From Devosia oryziradicis (GTDB taxonomy: Bacteria > Pseudomonadota > Alphaproteobacteria > Rhizobiales > Devosiaceae), in assembly GCF_016698645.1 (NCBI RefSeq), contig NZ_CP068047.1, positions 3,135,001-3,199,000 of the forward strand: DNA of 64,000 nucleotides. The letters run 5' to 3'. Within the stretch, counting starts at the first letter, position 1. Each line of letters starts with the position of its first letter. The notes beneath the pieces were generated by a model. That model saw nothing but the letters and a program-made list of their open reading frames with translations, did not search any database and had not been told where the DNA came from. The position numbers and the translations under genes were made by a program. This document shows, piece after piece, positions 42,937 to 51,616 of the stretch.

Positions 42937-44766
42937 CTACTGGGTCGCGTTGGCTTCGGTCAATCCGTCGGCCAGCTTGGGCGCCACCCGTTCCTTTACA
43001 TTGCCGACTTCATCGACCGAGGCGGCAACATTCCACTGGAACTTGGCCTCGAGCTTGCGCCCGGCGCGCCAGTAGGCGTCACCCAGGTGGTCGTTGATCT
43101 CGGCATCGTTGGGACGCAGTAGCACGGCCTGCTCGAGCGTGGTCACGGCCTCGTCGATGCGGCCGAGCTTGTAGAAGGCCCAGCCCAGCGAGTCGACGAT
43201 GTAGCCATCCTGAGGCTGCGCCGCGACGGCCTTCTCGATCATCTCCAGGGCCGGTTCTAGGTTCATGTCCTGGTCGATCCAGCTATAGCCCAGATAGTTC
43301 AGCACGGCCGGTTGCTCGGGGTTGAGTTCTAGTGCCTTGAGGAAATCTGCTTCGGCCTTGGGCCACTCCTTGGCACGCTCATAGGCAATGCCGCGCACGT
43401 AATAGAAGCGCCAGTCGGAGGGGCTTTCGCCGCCGGTCAGCCCGAGCGCCTTGGTGTATGTCGCCGCCGCCTCGACATATTGCTCGTCGTAGCGCTGGAG
43501 GTCACCCAATACCGAGATAGCGTCGAGGTCGTCGGGGCGGCTGGCGACGATATTGGTGAGGCGACGCAGGGCTTCCTCGCGATCGCCGGCGACATCGAGA
43601 TTTTGTGCCACGCGCACGACGGCGGTGGGCTTCATCGGCGAGGTGGTGGGGACGGCCTCGTAGATCACATTGGCCGCGTCATGCTGGCCGGCGGCGTCGA
43701 GCAACTGGCCCAGTGCCACCGAAATGACGTCGGCCGACGGGTCGAGATAGAGCCCCATCCGCAGGAAGACCAGCGACAGGTCCAGGCTGCCATCGCGCGA
43801 GAGGGCAACGCCAATGCCATGGAACATCTCGGCCGCGCCAACCTGCACGTTGGCGGCGAAGATGCCCGGACGCTGGCCGCCCTCGATCTGCTCCTTGACG
43901 ATGGTGACGATGGGATGGCTGAGGCCCTGCTCCTCGAACTGGGCGATGACGTCCTTGGCCTCGTCGAAGCGGCCGGCATTGGCGAGGGCGCGGGCATAGA
44001 CCTCGACGATGCGCGCTACATAGGGCTCGGCTTCGAAAGCGCGGCCTGCCAATTCAATGGCTTTTTCGTTGTCGCCCGAGGCCTCGGCCATCAGGGCGCG
44101 ATGGAACACCAGGAAATCCTCGAGACCGGACTGGCCGAGTTCGTCGAGCACGGCCTCGGCTTCGTCCATTCTGTTGTCGCCCACCAGGGCCCAGGCGCGC
44201 AGGATGCCGGCGGTGATGCCGGTAAAGCTGTCCTGGCCGATCTGGCTCAGCATCTGTTCGGCGGCGCCATAACGACGCTCCTTGAGCGCCTCGGTGGCTA
44301 CGACCAGCTCGGCCAGCTCGTTGGCGCGGTCGAGTTCCAGCAGATGCTTGGCGGTCGATGCCGCCTGGCCGATCTGGCCATCGGCGGCATAGGCGATGAA
44401 GGAGCGCTCGACCAGCACCGCATTGTCCCAGTCGGATTGCGCGGCCTGGGCAAAATAACGCGCGGCCTCGTCGGTGCGCAGATCGTGCAGCGCCTGCTGG
44501 CCAGCCATGTAGGACCCGGTGACGCTGGAGCGGAATATGGGCAGCAGGTCGAAGGCAGCCAGCGGATCGGCCTGGGCCGTCTGCGCCGATTGGGCCGAAT
44601 GCGTCGCCGGAACGGCCGTTGCCGAAAGCAACATGGCCAGAAGGGCCGGGCGCGCGATGCGGGTCAGAAGCGATGTCACGAGGCTGGTTACTCCTTGGCC
44701 GGTCGGTGCCGGTTCTGGCGGCGAAGATTGTCCGTTTTGGGACTGCGCCGCAAGGGCGCGCGCCAT
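42937..44766 (-). CDS. Exported tetratricopeptide-repeat protein
   Basis: 609 residues from ATG 44766. A signal peptide or anchor at about 35-55 (IARPALLAMLLSATAVPATH), then about a dozen degenerate TPR units with typical A.....A...L...P patterns, clearest in the last third (EWPKAEADFLKALELNPEQP, VLNYLGYSWIDQDMNLEPAL, AVTTLEQAVLLRPNDAEIND). Likely a periplasmic or outer-membrane-associated scaffold. Conserved next to ispE and the uracil-DNA glycosylase in Rhizobiales; role unknown. It is divergent from the glycosylase gene with a 200-base gap. Confidence 0.88.
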   Translation of the reverse strand: MARALAAQSQNGQSSPPEPAPTGQGVTSLVTSLLTRIARPALLAMLLSATAVPATHSAQSAQTAQADPLAAFDLLPIFRSSVTGSYMAGQQALHDLRTDEAARYFAQAAQSDWDNAVLVERSFIAYAADGQIGQAASTAKHLLELDRANELAELVVATEALKERRYGAAEQMLSQIGQDSFTGITAGILRAWALVGDNRMDEAEAVLDELGQSGLEDFLVFHRALMAEASGDNEKAIELAGRAFEAEPYVARIVEVYARALANAGRFDEAKDVIAQFEEQGLSHPIVTIVKEQIEGGQRPGIFAANVQVGAAEMFHGIGVALSRDGSLDLSLVFLRMGLYLDPSADVISVALGQLLDAAGQHDAANVIYEAVPTTSPMKPTAVVRVAQNLDVAGDREEALRRLTNIVASRPDDLDAISVLGDLQRYDEQYVEAAATYTKALGLTGGESPSDWRFYYVRGIAYERAKEWPKAEADFLKALELNPEQPAVLNYLGYSWIDQDMNLEPALEMIEKAVAAQPQDGYIVDSLGWAFYKLGRIDEAVTTLEQAVLLRPNDAEINDHLGDAYWRAGRKLEAKFQWNVAASVDEVGNVKERVAPKLADGLTEANATQ

Positions 44767-44966
44767 AGCGTGATAATGGCCGCCGGTCCGGTAAGATAGG
44801 GTTGTTGGGGAAGGTGGATTGCCGCGGCGAAATCGGACGAATCCACGCCGACCAGGCAGGTCCGTCGAAAGCGTTTCGCGTGAGCCGGCCTCTGCCATAT
44901 AGGAATGCCTCAACCTTGGCCCCGCGCGGCTGGCCGCGCCAAACGGGCTGTGACATAACAGAGAAC

Positions 44967-45776
44967 ATGGCTCAAGATCGACCGCTAAATCACGACGAAA
45001 TGCTCGCCGTGCTCGATTGGTATCGGGCAGCGGGCGTGGATATTGCCGTGGGCGAAGAGCCAGTCGACCGCTTCGCCCAGCGCCCGCCGCAGCGGGTCAC
45101 ACCGCCGCCGCCAGTAACCGGGCAAGCTACGCCCGAGCGGCCCGCGGCTGAAACGCCGCTGCTTGGCGGCGATCCATCGGAAGCGCGCAGCCTGGCTGCT
45201 TCGGCAAAGTCGCTCGAAGAGCTGCAGGCAATCCTGGATGCGTATGATGGTTGCGGGCTCAAGCTGCGCGCCACCCAGCTGGTCTTTGCCGACGGCAATC
45301 CCGAGGCGGACATCATGCTGATCGGGGAAGCCCCAGGAGCGGAGGAAGACCGCCAGGGCAAGCCATTCGTCGGCAAGTCAGGTCAGTTGCTGGACCGCAT
45401 GCTTGGTGCCATCGGGCTGAACCGCAGCAAGGTCTATATCGCCAACACCGTGCCGTGGCGGCCGCCGGGCAATCGCACGCCGACGCCCGAGGAAATGGCG
45501 CTGTGCCTGCCATTCCTGCATCGGCAGGTCGAACTGGTGGCCCCCAGGCTGGTGATGACGCTGGGCGGCCCGGCCATGCAGACGGTGTTCTCGACCACCA
45601 ACGGCATCATCAAGATGCGCGGCAAGTGGTCGGAAGTCACGATCGGCAATCACCAGACCGATGCCATCCCCACGCTGCATCCGGCCTATCTGCTGCGCAA
45701 CCCTGCAGCCAAGCAACAAGCCTGGCGCGACATGCTGAGCCTCAAGATGAAGATGGCGGCGCTGGGGCTGGGCTAG
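44967..45776 (+). CDS. Type 4-like uracil-DNA glycosylase, incomplete Fe-S ligands
   Basis: 269 residues from ATG 44967. N-terminal extension of about 85 residues (Pro-rich 35-60), then a UDG fold with motif A GEAPGAEEDRQGKPFVG and motif B TLHPAYLLRNPAAK. It excises uracil from DNA. Type 4 enzymes hold a [4Fe-4S] cluster with four cysteines (CxxC and C-x15-16-C); here only DGCGL and ALCLPF keep a cysteine, while the partners are Tyr/Asp (AYDGC) and Trp (PWRPPGNR). The protein has just these two cysteines, so a normal cluster is unlikely. Confidence 0.9.
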   Translation: MAQDRPLNHDEMLAVLDWYRAAGVDIAVGEEPVDRFAQRPPQRVTPPPPVTGQATPERPAAETPLLGGDPSEARSLAASAKSLEELQAILDAYDGCGLKLRATQLVFADGNPEADIMLIGEAPGAEEDRQGKPFVGKSGQLLDRMLGAIGLNRSKVYIANTVPWRPPGNRTPTPEEMALCLPFLHRQVELVAPRLVMTLGGPAMQTVFSTTNGIIKMRGKWSEVTIGNHQTDAIPTLHPAYLLRNPAAKQQAWRDMLSLKMKMAALGLG

Positions 45777-45902
45777 GCGCGCCGATGCGCGGACATTCTT
45801 GCGCGCCGCCCGATTTACGCACTGCCAATTCCGCCCTGCCGCGCTATCGTCGCCATTGCGTGATTTGCCATCTTCACCTGATCCAGCCGAGCCGAAAGCG
45901 TC

Positions 45903-47234
45903 ATGGCCTCCGTAATCAAGATCTATGCCCTGTTCCTGGGCTCCGCTCTTCTCATGTTCGGTGGCGGGCTGCAGGGACTTCTGCTGTCGGTGCGCGGCGC
46001 CGAGGAGAATTTCTCGCTGCTGGCTCTGGGCCTGATCGGCACCGGGTGGTCGGTGGGGTTCGTGGCGGGTTCGATCACCGTGCCGCTGGTCGTGCGCAAT
46101 GTCGGCCATATCCGTGCCTTTTCGGTGATGGCGGCAATCGGCACCGTCACCATCCTGCTCAACCTGCTGCTGATCAACGACATCAGCTGGATCCTGCTGC
46201 GGGCGCTTTCCGGCTTCTGCTTTGCCGGCGCCGCGATGATCGTGGAGAGCTGGCTCAACGAGGTGGCCGAGAACAAGAGCCGCGGCACGATCTTCTCGGT
46301 TTATGTCACCATCAACATGGCCGCCTCGACGCTGGGCCAGATGGCCATGTCGCTCACCGGCACGGCGGGCTATGTGCCGTTCGTTCTGGGTGCCATCAGC
46401 TTCATCTGCGCCGTGCTGCCCACTGCCCTCACCTCGAGCCCGCAGCCGCGGCCGCTGTCTTCGGCCAAGATCGATGTAGGCCTGCTGTATCGGACCTCGC
46501 CAGTGGCGGCGATCGCCGCCTTCTCGGTCGGCATGGCCAATGGCGCCTTCGGTACGCTGGCGCCCGTCTACGGCTATGAGCAGGGCCTCGATCCGGGCGG
46601 GATTGCCCTCCTTTTTGCCGTGGCCGCCATTCTTGGTGCGGCGGCACAGATCCCGTTTGGCCGGCTCTCGGATCGCATCGACCGCCGGCTGGTGCTGATC
46701 GGGCTTTCCGGCTTTGCCGCCATTGTCGGCGCGCTGACGGCGATCATCAATCCGGGGCCGAACTGGATGATGTTCGTGCTCTTTGCCGCCTATGGCTTTG
46801 CCGCCAACCCGATCTATGCGGTGGCGGTGGCGCATGCGAATGACTTTGCCAAGGATGGTGATTTCGCCAAGATTGCCGGTGGCATGCTGCTGATCCTGGG
46901 AGTGGGCTTGGCCATCGGGCCGGCGGTAGCCTCGCTGATCATGGGCGCGTGGTCGCCGGTCGGCCTGTTCATCGTCACGGCCTCGTTTCATGGCGCTCTG
47001 GCGATCACGGCATTCCTGCGCATGCGCGTCCGCCGGGGCAAGGATGCGTCCGAGCGCGCGCCGTTCCAACCCATGGGCGGCGATCGCCAGGTGACGCCGG
47101 AAACCATTGTGCTCGATCCACGGGCTGATAGTGATAGCGCCGCTGAAGGTCCGGTGGCACACGAGCCTCCCGTGCCCGAGGAACTGATCGAGTCGCCAGA
47201 GGAGAAGCGCGATGTTCAAGACGGCACGGTTTGA
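45903..47234 (+). CDS. MFS transporter (YcaD-like UMF family)
   Basis: 443 residues with about twelve hydrophobic helices over residues 1-385 and a 55-residue acidic cytoplasmic tail (AEGPVAHEPPVPEELIESPE). Motifs: FAGAAMIVESWLNEVAENKS RGTIFSVY and the internal repeat FGRLSDRIDRR. This pattern is that of YcaD-type major facilitator proteins of unknown substrate. The end overlaps the moaB start by 23 bases, so they are translated as one unit. In relatives moaB sits directly beside the glycosylase gene; here the transporter is between them. Confidence 0.85.
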   Translation: MASVIKIYALFLGSALLMFGGGLQGLLLSVRGAEENFSLLALGLIGTGWSVGFVAGSITVPLVVRNVGHIRAFSVMAAIGTVTILLNLLLINDISWILLRALSGFCFAGAAMIVESWLNEVAENKSRGTIFSVYVTINMAASTLGQMAMSLTGTAGYVPFVLGAISFICAVLPTALTSSPQPRPLSSAKIDVGLLYRTSPVAAIAAFSVGMANGAFGTLAPVYGYEQGLDPGGIALLFAVAAILGAAAQIPFGRLSDRIDRRLVLIGLSGFAAIVGALTAIINPGPNWMMFVLFAAYGFAANPIYAVAVAHANDFAKDGDFAKIAGGMLLILGVGLAIGPAVASLIMGAWSPVGLFIVTASFHGALAITAFLRMRVRRGKDASERAPFQPMGGDRQVTPETIVLDPRADSDSAAEGPVAHEPPVPEELIESPEEKRDVQDGTV

Positions 47235-47748
47235 AGACCGGGCATTCAAGCCCCTATCCATCGCCGTCATCGCCGTATCGGACACGCGCACGCTCGAAAC
47301 CGATACCGGCGGCGCGCTGCTCAAGTCGCTGCTGGAGACCGATGGGCATCGCTGCGCCGACCGGGTGGTGGTGCGCGACGATATCCAACTCATCCGGCAG
47401 GCCGTGCAGGGCTTTGTCGCGGACCCCGGTGTCGACGTGGTCTTGACGACAGGGGGCACTGGTTTTTCCGGTCGCGACGTAACCCCCGAGGCCGTCGAGC
47501 CGCTGTTCGACAAGCGGATGGAGGGCTTTTCGGTGCTTTTCCACCAATATTCGGCCACCACCGTGGGCACCAGTTCGCTGCAGTCACGCGCCACGGCGGG
47601 CCTGATCGGCACCACCTTCGTCTTCTGCCTGCCCGGCTCGCGCGGCGCGTGCCGGGATGCCTGGGAGGGTATTCTCACCCACCAGCTCGACTACCGCCAC
47701 AAGCCCTGCAACTTCGTCGAACTAATGCCGCGGCTGGACGAGCGCTGA
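47212..47748 (+). CDS. moaB: Molybdenum cofactor biosynthesis protein B
   Basis: 178 residues. MogA/MoaB fold with AVIAVSDTRTLETDTGG, DVVLTTGGTGFSGRDVTPEA, and FCLPGSRGACRDAWEGIL. In bacteria lacking MogA, MoaB adenylylates molybdopterin; which role applies needs genome context. It overlaps the MFS gene by 23 bases and converges tightly on the diguanylate cyclase gene (4-base gap). Confidence 0.94.
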   Translation: MFKTARFEDRAFKPLSIAVIAVSDTRTLETDTGGALLKSLLETDGHRCADRVVVRDDIQLIRQAVQGFVADPGVDVVLTTGGTGFSGRDVTPEAVEPLFDKRMEGFSVLFHQYSATTVGTSSLQSRATAGLIGTTFVFCLPGSRGACRDAWEGILTHQLDYRHKPCNFVELMPRLDER

Positions 47749-47752
47749 GGCG

Positions 47753-49519
47753 TCAGGCGGCGCTGCGGTTCTGCGATGGTTCGGCTTCGCCCGATACGAC
47801 CCGGTTGCGGCCGGTAGCCTTGGCCTCGTAGAGCGCGCGATCGGCCCGCTCGATGACGTCCTCGATGTCGCGGTCGCTCGCAACCGCCATGGCGGCCCCG
47901 ATCGATACGGTGACGTGGATGGTGCCATGTTCGGGGTGGTCGACGAGCTTGCCGGCAATGGTCTGACGGATGCGCTCGGCAAGAACGGCCGGCCCTTCCT
48001 TTTCGGTCTCGCGCATCAGGACGACAAATTCCTCGCCGCCAAAGCGCGCCACCTTGTCGATGGTTCGCGCCTCGGCCTGCACGACCCCACCGACGGCCCG
48101 GATCACGTCATCGCCGACGCTATGGCCATAGGTGTCGTTGATGCGTTTGAAGAAGTCGATGTCGATCACCAGGACACCCACATCGCGCTTGTGGCGCTTG
48201 AAGTAGTTCATGGCGTCGACGCCGAAAACGTGGAAGGCGCGGCGGTTCAGCAGGCCGGTCAGCGGGTCGGTATCGGCCAGAATTTGCAACGCATTGATAT
48301 CCTCGCCGAGGCGCTCGGTCCGTTCGACAAGCTGCTGCCGGCTGGCCGCCGCCTCGCGCTGCGCCGCCTCCTGAGCGGTCTCGGCCACGCCCAGGCGTCG
48401 CAGCAGGGAGCGGATGGCAACGGTCAGTTGCGATACGTCGCGCGAAGAATGGTCGCGAGCAATCATGGTCGCGCCGGGGTCGCGACCGATGCTGTCAATG
48501 CCGTCCGCCAGCTCGGACAGGGGTCGCGTGAGGCCCCGCGCCAGCAGGCTGGCAATAACCGCACCGGCGAGGGCGAAGGCGATGCCGATCATGACGATCG
48601 CCAGGGCCAACTGGTTGGCCTGCGCCAGGGCCAGGTCGAGTGGCCGGCGCGCGACGACCGTCCAGCCAAGGCCGGGATAATCGAGATAGCCCTTGGTGGT
48701 CACAGCGGCGTTGAGATGATCGACGGCACCCGCCATGTCGCTGAATGACAGGCGTCCGGTAGCCGCAATGGCTTCGATGGTCGATTGCCCGAATGGCGCC
48801 GAACCGTATTCGGGGCCCAGCAAGGCCGTTCCGTCGCTCCTGAGCACCCAGATTTGGGTATCGAGCGCGCGGTCCGTCGTCTGCAGCACGGTGTCCCGGA
48901 CGACGCTGGCCCAGGTCCAGCTCATATGCGCGCCCAGGACACCGATGGTGGCGCCGGCAGCGTTCTTGACCGGGACGGCGACGTCGACAAAGCGGAAGGG
49001 CTCGCCATTGGCCTGCGAGCCCAGGAGTTCCGCCAGCAGCTTGGCGTCGTGCACGTCCTTCACGGTCAGGCCGTTGATGCCGTCCATGAACCAGGGGCGT
49101 TCGGCAACGGACACTCCTTCGAGCATGCTACCGGTGGCCGCCTTGACGGTGCCATCGGGCAGGGCAAAGCCGATCCAGGCATATTCGGGCAGGCTGGCCT
49201 GCAACTGTTCCAGGATGCTGCGGATGGTCGCCTCGTCGCCATCCCAGACTGCACGCAGGGGTTCGAGTTCGGCCAGGTTGCGGACCTCGCGGAAGCGCTC
49301 GAACATGCGGGCGTCGAGCCTTTCAGCCATATTAGACGCAATGCCGATGATCTCCGCCTCGGCGCGAGCCGTCGCCTGCTGGCGGGCGACGAAGGCGGCG
49401 GTGGCGGCGACGGTGAGCGCCAGTGCCAGACAGAGGATCGCTGTAACGACGGCCACCTGTTGGCCAAGCGTGGTGCGATCGCGCAGTTTGAGGAACTTGG
49501 TGACGATTGTTCTTGGCAT
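47753..49519 (-). CDS. Membrane sensor diguanylate cyclase (Cache-HAMP-GGDEF)
   Basis: 588 residues. Transmembrane helix 1 (about 20-45), a periplasmic dCache-type sensor (50-300; GVSVAERPWFMDGING, DVAVPVKNAAGATIGVLGA), helix 2 (about 303-327), HAMP (328-380), a coiled-coil linker and a GGDEF domain (412-575) with DTDPLTGLLNRRAF, DIDFFKRINDTYGHSVGDDV and GGEEF in the active loop. The inhibitory I-site RxxD is intact five residues before it (RTID-KVARF-GGEEF). It should synthesise c-di-GMP in response to an external ligand and be product-inhibited. Confidence 0.93.
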   Translation of the reverse strand: MPRTIVTKFLKLRDRTTLGQQVAVVTAILCLALALTVAATAAFVARQQATARAEAEIIGIASNMAERLDARMFERFREVRNLAELEPLRAVWDGDEATIRSILEQLQASLPEYAWIGFALPDGTVKAATGSMLEGVSVAERPWFMDGINGLTVKDVHDAKLLAELLGSQANGEPFRFVDVAVPVKNAAGATIGVLGAHMSWTWASVVRDTVLQTTDRALDTQIWVLRSDGTALLGPEYGSAPFGQSTIEAIAATGRLSFSDMAGAVDHLNAAVTTKGYLDYPGLGWTVVARRPLDLALAQANQLALAIVMIGIAFALAGAVIASLLARGLTRPLSELADGIDSIGRDPGATMIARDHSSRDVSQLTVAIRSLLRRLGVAETAQEAAQREAAASRQQLVERTERLGEDINALQILADTDPLTGLLNRRAFHVFGVDAMNYFKRHKRDVGVLVIDIDFFKRINDTYGHSVGDDVIRAVGGVVQAEARTIDKVARFGGEEFVVLMRETEKEGPAVLAERIRQTIAGKLVDHPEHGTIHVTVSIGAAMAVASDRDIEDVIERADRALYEAKATGRNRVVSGEAEPSQNRSAA

Positions 49520-49647
49520 CGGCAGGCCCGCTGGTTGCGAATTGCGCGCATAGTGGCAAGGCCAAGTGTCTGGATTGTTTAGCGAACAGGACAGATTGCG
49601 GTGAGCCTTAACGGCTGGTTGGTCCGATCGGTAAACTGAAACAGAAA

Positions 49648-49667
49648 CGGCGCCCGTGTGGGCGCCG
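49648..49667 (-). terminator. Terminator of the DHA2 exporter gene
   Basis: CGGCGCCC/GGGCGCCG stem (extended by one C-G pair outside) around GTGT. On the minus strand it is followed by TTTCTGTTTC, 22 bases past the exporter stop. Confidence 0.75.
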
Positions 49668-49688
49668 CTTTGCAGTTTAGCCGGGATG

Positions 49689-51179
49689 TCAGTGGCCGTG
49701 GCTCATGCCCGCGCCGCCTTCCGGCTTGCGGATGAAGAAGGCGGCAACCACCGCGAACAGCGAGATGATCGCGCCCGTGAGGAACGCCAGGCGGATACCG
49801 CCCGCCAGGGCATCGACCGGAGGCAGGCCCTCGGCCGTCAGGCTGGCCGTGCGGATGGTCATCAGCGCGATGAACAGCGCAATGCCTGCCGCACCGGCCA
49901 GTTGCTGCACCGAGCCGAGGACTGCCGAAGCGTGGGAGTAGAGCTCCATGCGCACCGAGGCCATCGACGAGGTGAAGACCGGCGTGAAGATCAGCGCCAG
50001 GCCGATGCTGATCACGATGTGACCGGCCAGCAGGTTCCAGACCGGGGTGTCCTGCCCCACCAGGGTGAGCGCCCACATCACGGCCGAGACGAGGATGGCG
50101 CCGGGCACGGCCAGGACCGTGGGACCCACCTTGTCATAGAGACGGCCGACAACAGGACCCATCAGGCCCATGATGAGGCCGCCGGGCAGCAACAGCAGGC
50201 CGGTTTCGAGCGTATTCAGGCCCACAACGTTCTGGGTGTAGATGGGCAGCAGGATGACCGTGCCGAACAGCGTCATCATGGCGATGAGCATCATGCTGAC
50301 CGAAACGGTGTAGTTGCGCGATTGGAAGACCCGCAGGTCGAGCAGCGCCTTGTTGTCACGCTGGAGACCGAGCTGACGCCAGACGAAGGCCGCCATGGCG
50401 ACGACACCGACGACGATGGGAAGCCAGAGCGGCACGAGCGTTGCTTCATCGGGATGGGCAAAGCTTTCGCCGAAGCTGGACAGGCCATAGATCAGGCCGC
50501 CAAAGGCAATGGCGGACACGATCACCGACACCACGTCAAGCGGGGCATAGCGGGGCGTCGAGACATTCTGAATCTTGCGGAAGCCGAGTGCGAGCGCCGC
50601 AATGGCGATCGGCAGAACCAGGATGAACATCCAGCGCCAGTGAAAGTTTGCGAGGATGAAGCCGCCAATGGTCGGGCCGATGGCCGGGGCCACCGACATG
50701 ACGATAGAGATGTTGCCCATGGTCTTGCCACGGGCCTCGGGTGGCACCAGGGTCATGACGGTGGTCATCAGCAGCGGCATCATGATGGCCGTGCCGACCG
50801 CCTGCACCACGCGACCCAGGACCAGCAGTTCAAGGCCTGGCGACACCGCGCATAGCAGGGTGCCGACCGAGAAGATCGACATCGAGAGGATGAAGATCGG
50901 GCGCGTGTTCAAGCGCTGCAGCAGGAAGCCCGTCACCGGAATGACGACTGCCATGGTCAGAAGAAATGCGGTGGTCAGCCACTGCGCGGCACTTGCGGCG
51001 ACGCCCAGATCCTTCATCAGATGTGGAATGGCCACGCTCATGATGGTTTCGTTCAGAAACACCACGAAGGTGGAAACCAGCAGCAGGGCGATGACCAGCT
51101 TGTTGCGAGCTGCGTCGGTCTGGCTCACTTGCGGTGTGCCGGCCAGATCGGCGTCAAATGTCGTTGCGTCGGTACTCAT
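49689..51179 (-). CDS. DHA2-family (EmrB/QacA) drug efflux MFS transporter
   Basis: 496 residues with 14 predicted helices. It has the DHA2 motifs FLNETIMSVAIPHLMKDLGV and QWLTTAFLLTMAVVIPVTGF, GRVVQAVGTAIMMPLL, and SVAPAIGPTIGGFILANFHW RWMF (motif C, antiporter). A His-rich end (MSHGH) closes the chain. It should export drugs or other amphiphiles in exchange for protons. No membrane-fusion partner or adjacent regulator gene is present. Confidence 0.92.
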   Translation of the reverse strand: MSTDATTFDADLAGTPQVSQTDAARNKLVIALLLVSTFVVFLNETIMSVAIPHLMKDLGVAASAAQWLTTAFLLTMAVVIPVTGFLLQRLNTRPIFILSMSIFSVGTLLCAVSPGLELLVLGRVVQAVGTAIMMPLLMTTVMTLVPPEARGKTMGNISIVMSVAPAIGPTIGGFILANFHWRWMFILVLPIAIAALALGFRKIQNVSTPRYAPLDVVSVIVSAIAFGGLIYGLSSFGESFAHPDEATLVPLWLPIVVGVVAMAAFVWRQLGLQRDNKALLDLRVFQSRNYTVSVSMMLIAMMTLFGTVILLPIYTQNVVGLNTLETGLLLLPGGLIMGLMGPVVGRLYDKVGPTVLAVPGAILVSAVMWALTLVGQDTPVWNLLAGHIVISIGLALIFTPVFTSSMASVRMELYSHASAVLGSVQQLAGAAGIALFIALMTIRTASLTAEGLPPVDALAGGIRLAFLTGAIISLFAVVAAFFIRKPEGGAGMSHGH

Positions 51180-51616
51180 GATGGTCCCTCAACCTTTGAA
51201 TTTGCGTGTCACCGAGACGACGAGCGGCGTCCGATGATTTCGACGCCACTCTGGAAAGATTCTGCGACAGGCTGTGTCAGCAGCACTTTGTTAAGTGTCC
51301 GCTTCAGTAATTAGCGCCTGGTCACAGGTCAATAGTGAATTTTTCGCTTAAGCAATATCGGCCGATATGCAGCCGCCCGAGCGGTCGGCCTGTTTAGGCT
51401 TCTGCCCGCGCGCCGTCCATCCGCAGAAATGCAATTCTGCCCTGCAAATGGCGGTTTTCGGCCCTTCAATTTCCCGCAGGCGCTTCCCATATGTGACACG
51501 GCAAGGCGGCACCCCGTCCCGCAATCTGGGTAACGTTCTTGTTTTGTTCCGGTCCAGGTGTTACATCTTGATCCGCGCTGCAGATTCGACTGCGACGCGC
51601 CGACAGGAGATGTCTC
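51180..51616. other. 437-base intergenic region between divergent genes
   Basis: No credible gene. It is more AT-rich than its surroundings near 51290-51360 (TTAAGTGTCC, AATTTTTCGCTTAAGC), likely holding the exporter promoter. The right half carries the LexA-type direct repeat at 51535-51549 and leads into the radical SAM gene. A 109-codon open frame at 51367 has no family features and no ribosome-binding site. Confidence 0.6.
51535..51549 (+). promoter_or_regulatory. Alphaproteobacterial LexA box
   Basis: GTTCTTGTTTTGTTC is an exact GTTC-N7-GTTC direct repeat, the LexA-binding consensus established for Rhizobiales and Rhodobacter. It ends 67 bases before the start codon of the PA0069-type radical SAM gene, a normal promoter position. 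LexA control is inferred. Confidence 0.7.

Noticed and set aside
43480..44799. 439-codon plus-strand open frame opposite the TPR gene
   Set aside because: Antisense of a protein with clear TPR periodicity; no motif of its own.
45378..47678. 766-codon minus-strand open frame across the glycosylase, MFS and moaB genes
   Set aside because: It covers three recognisable plus-strand genes, and its Arg/His/Gln-rich low-complexity sequence is typical of shadow frames.
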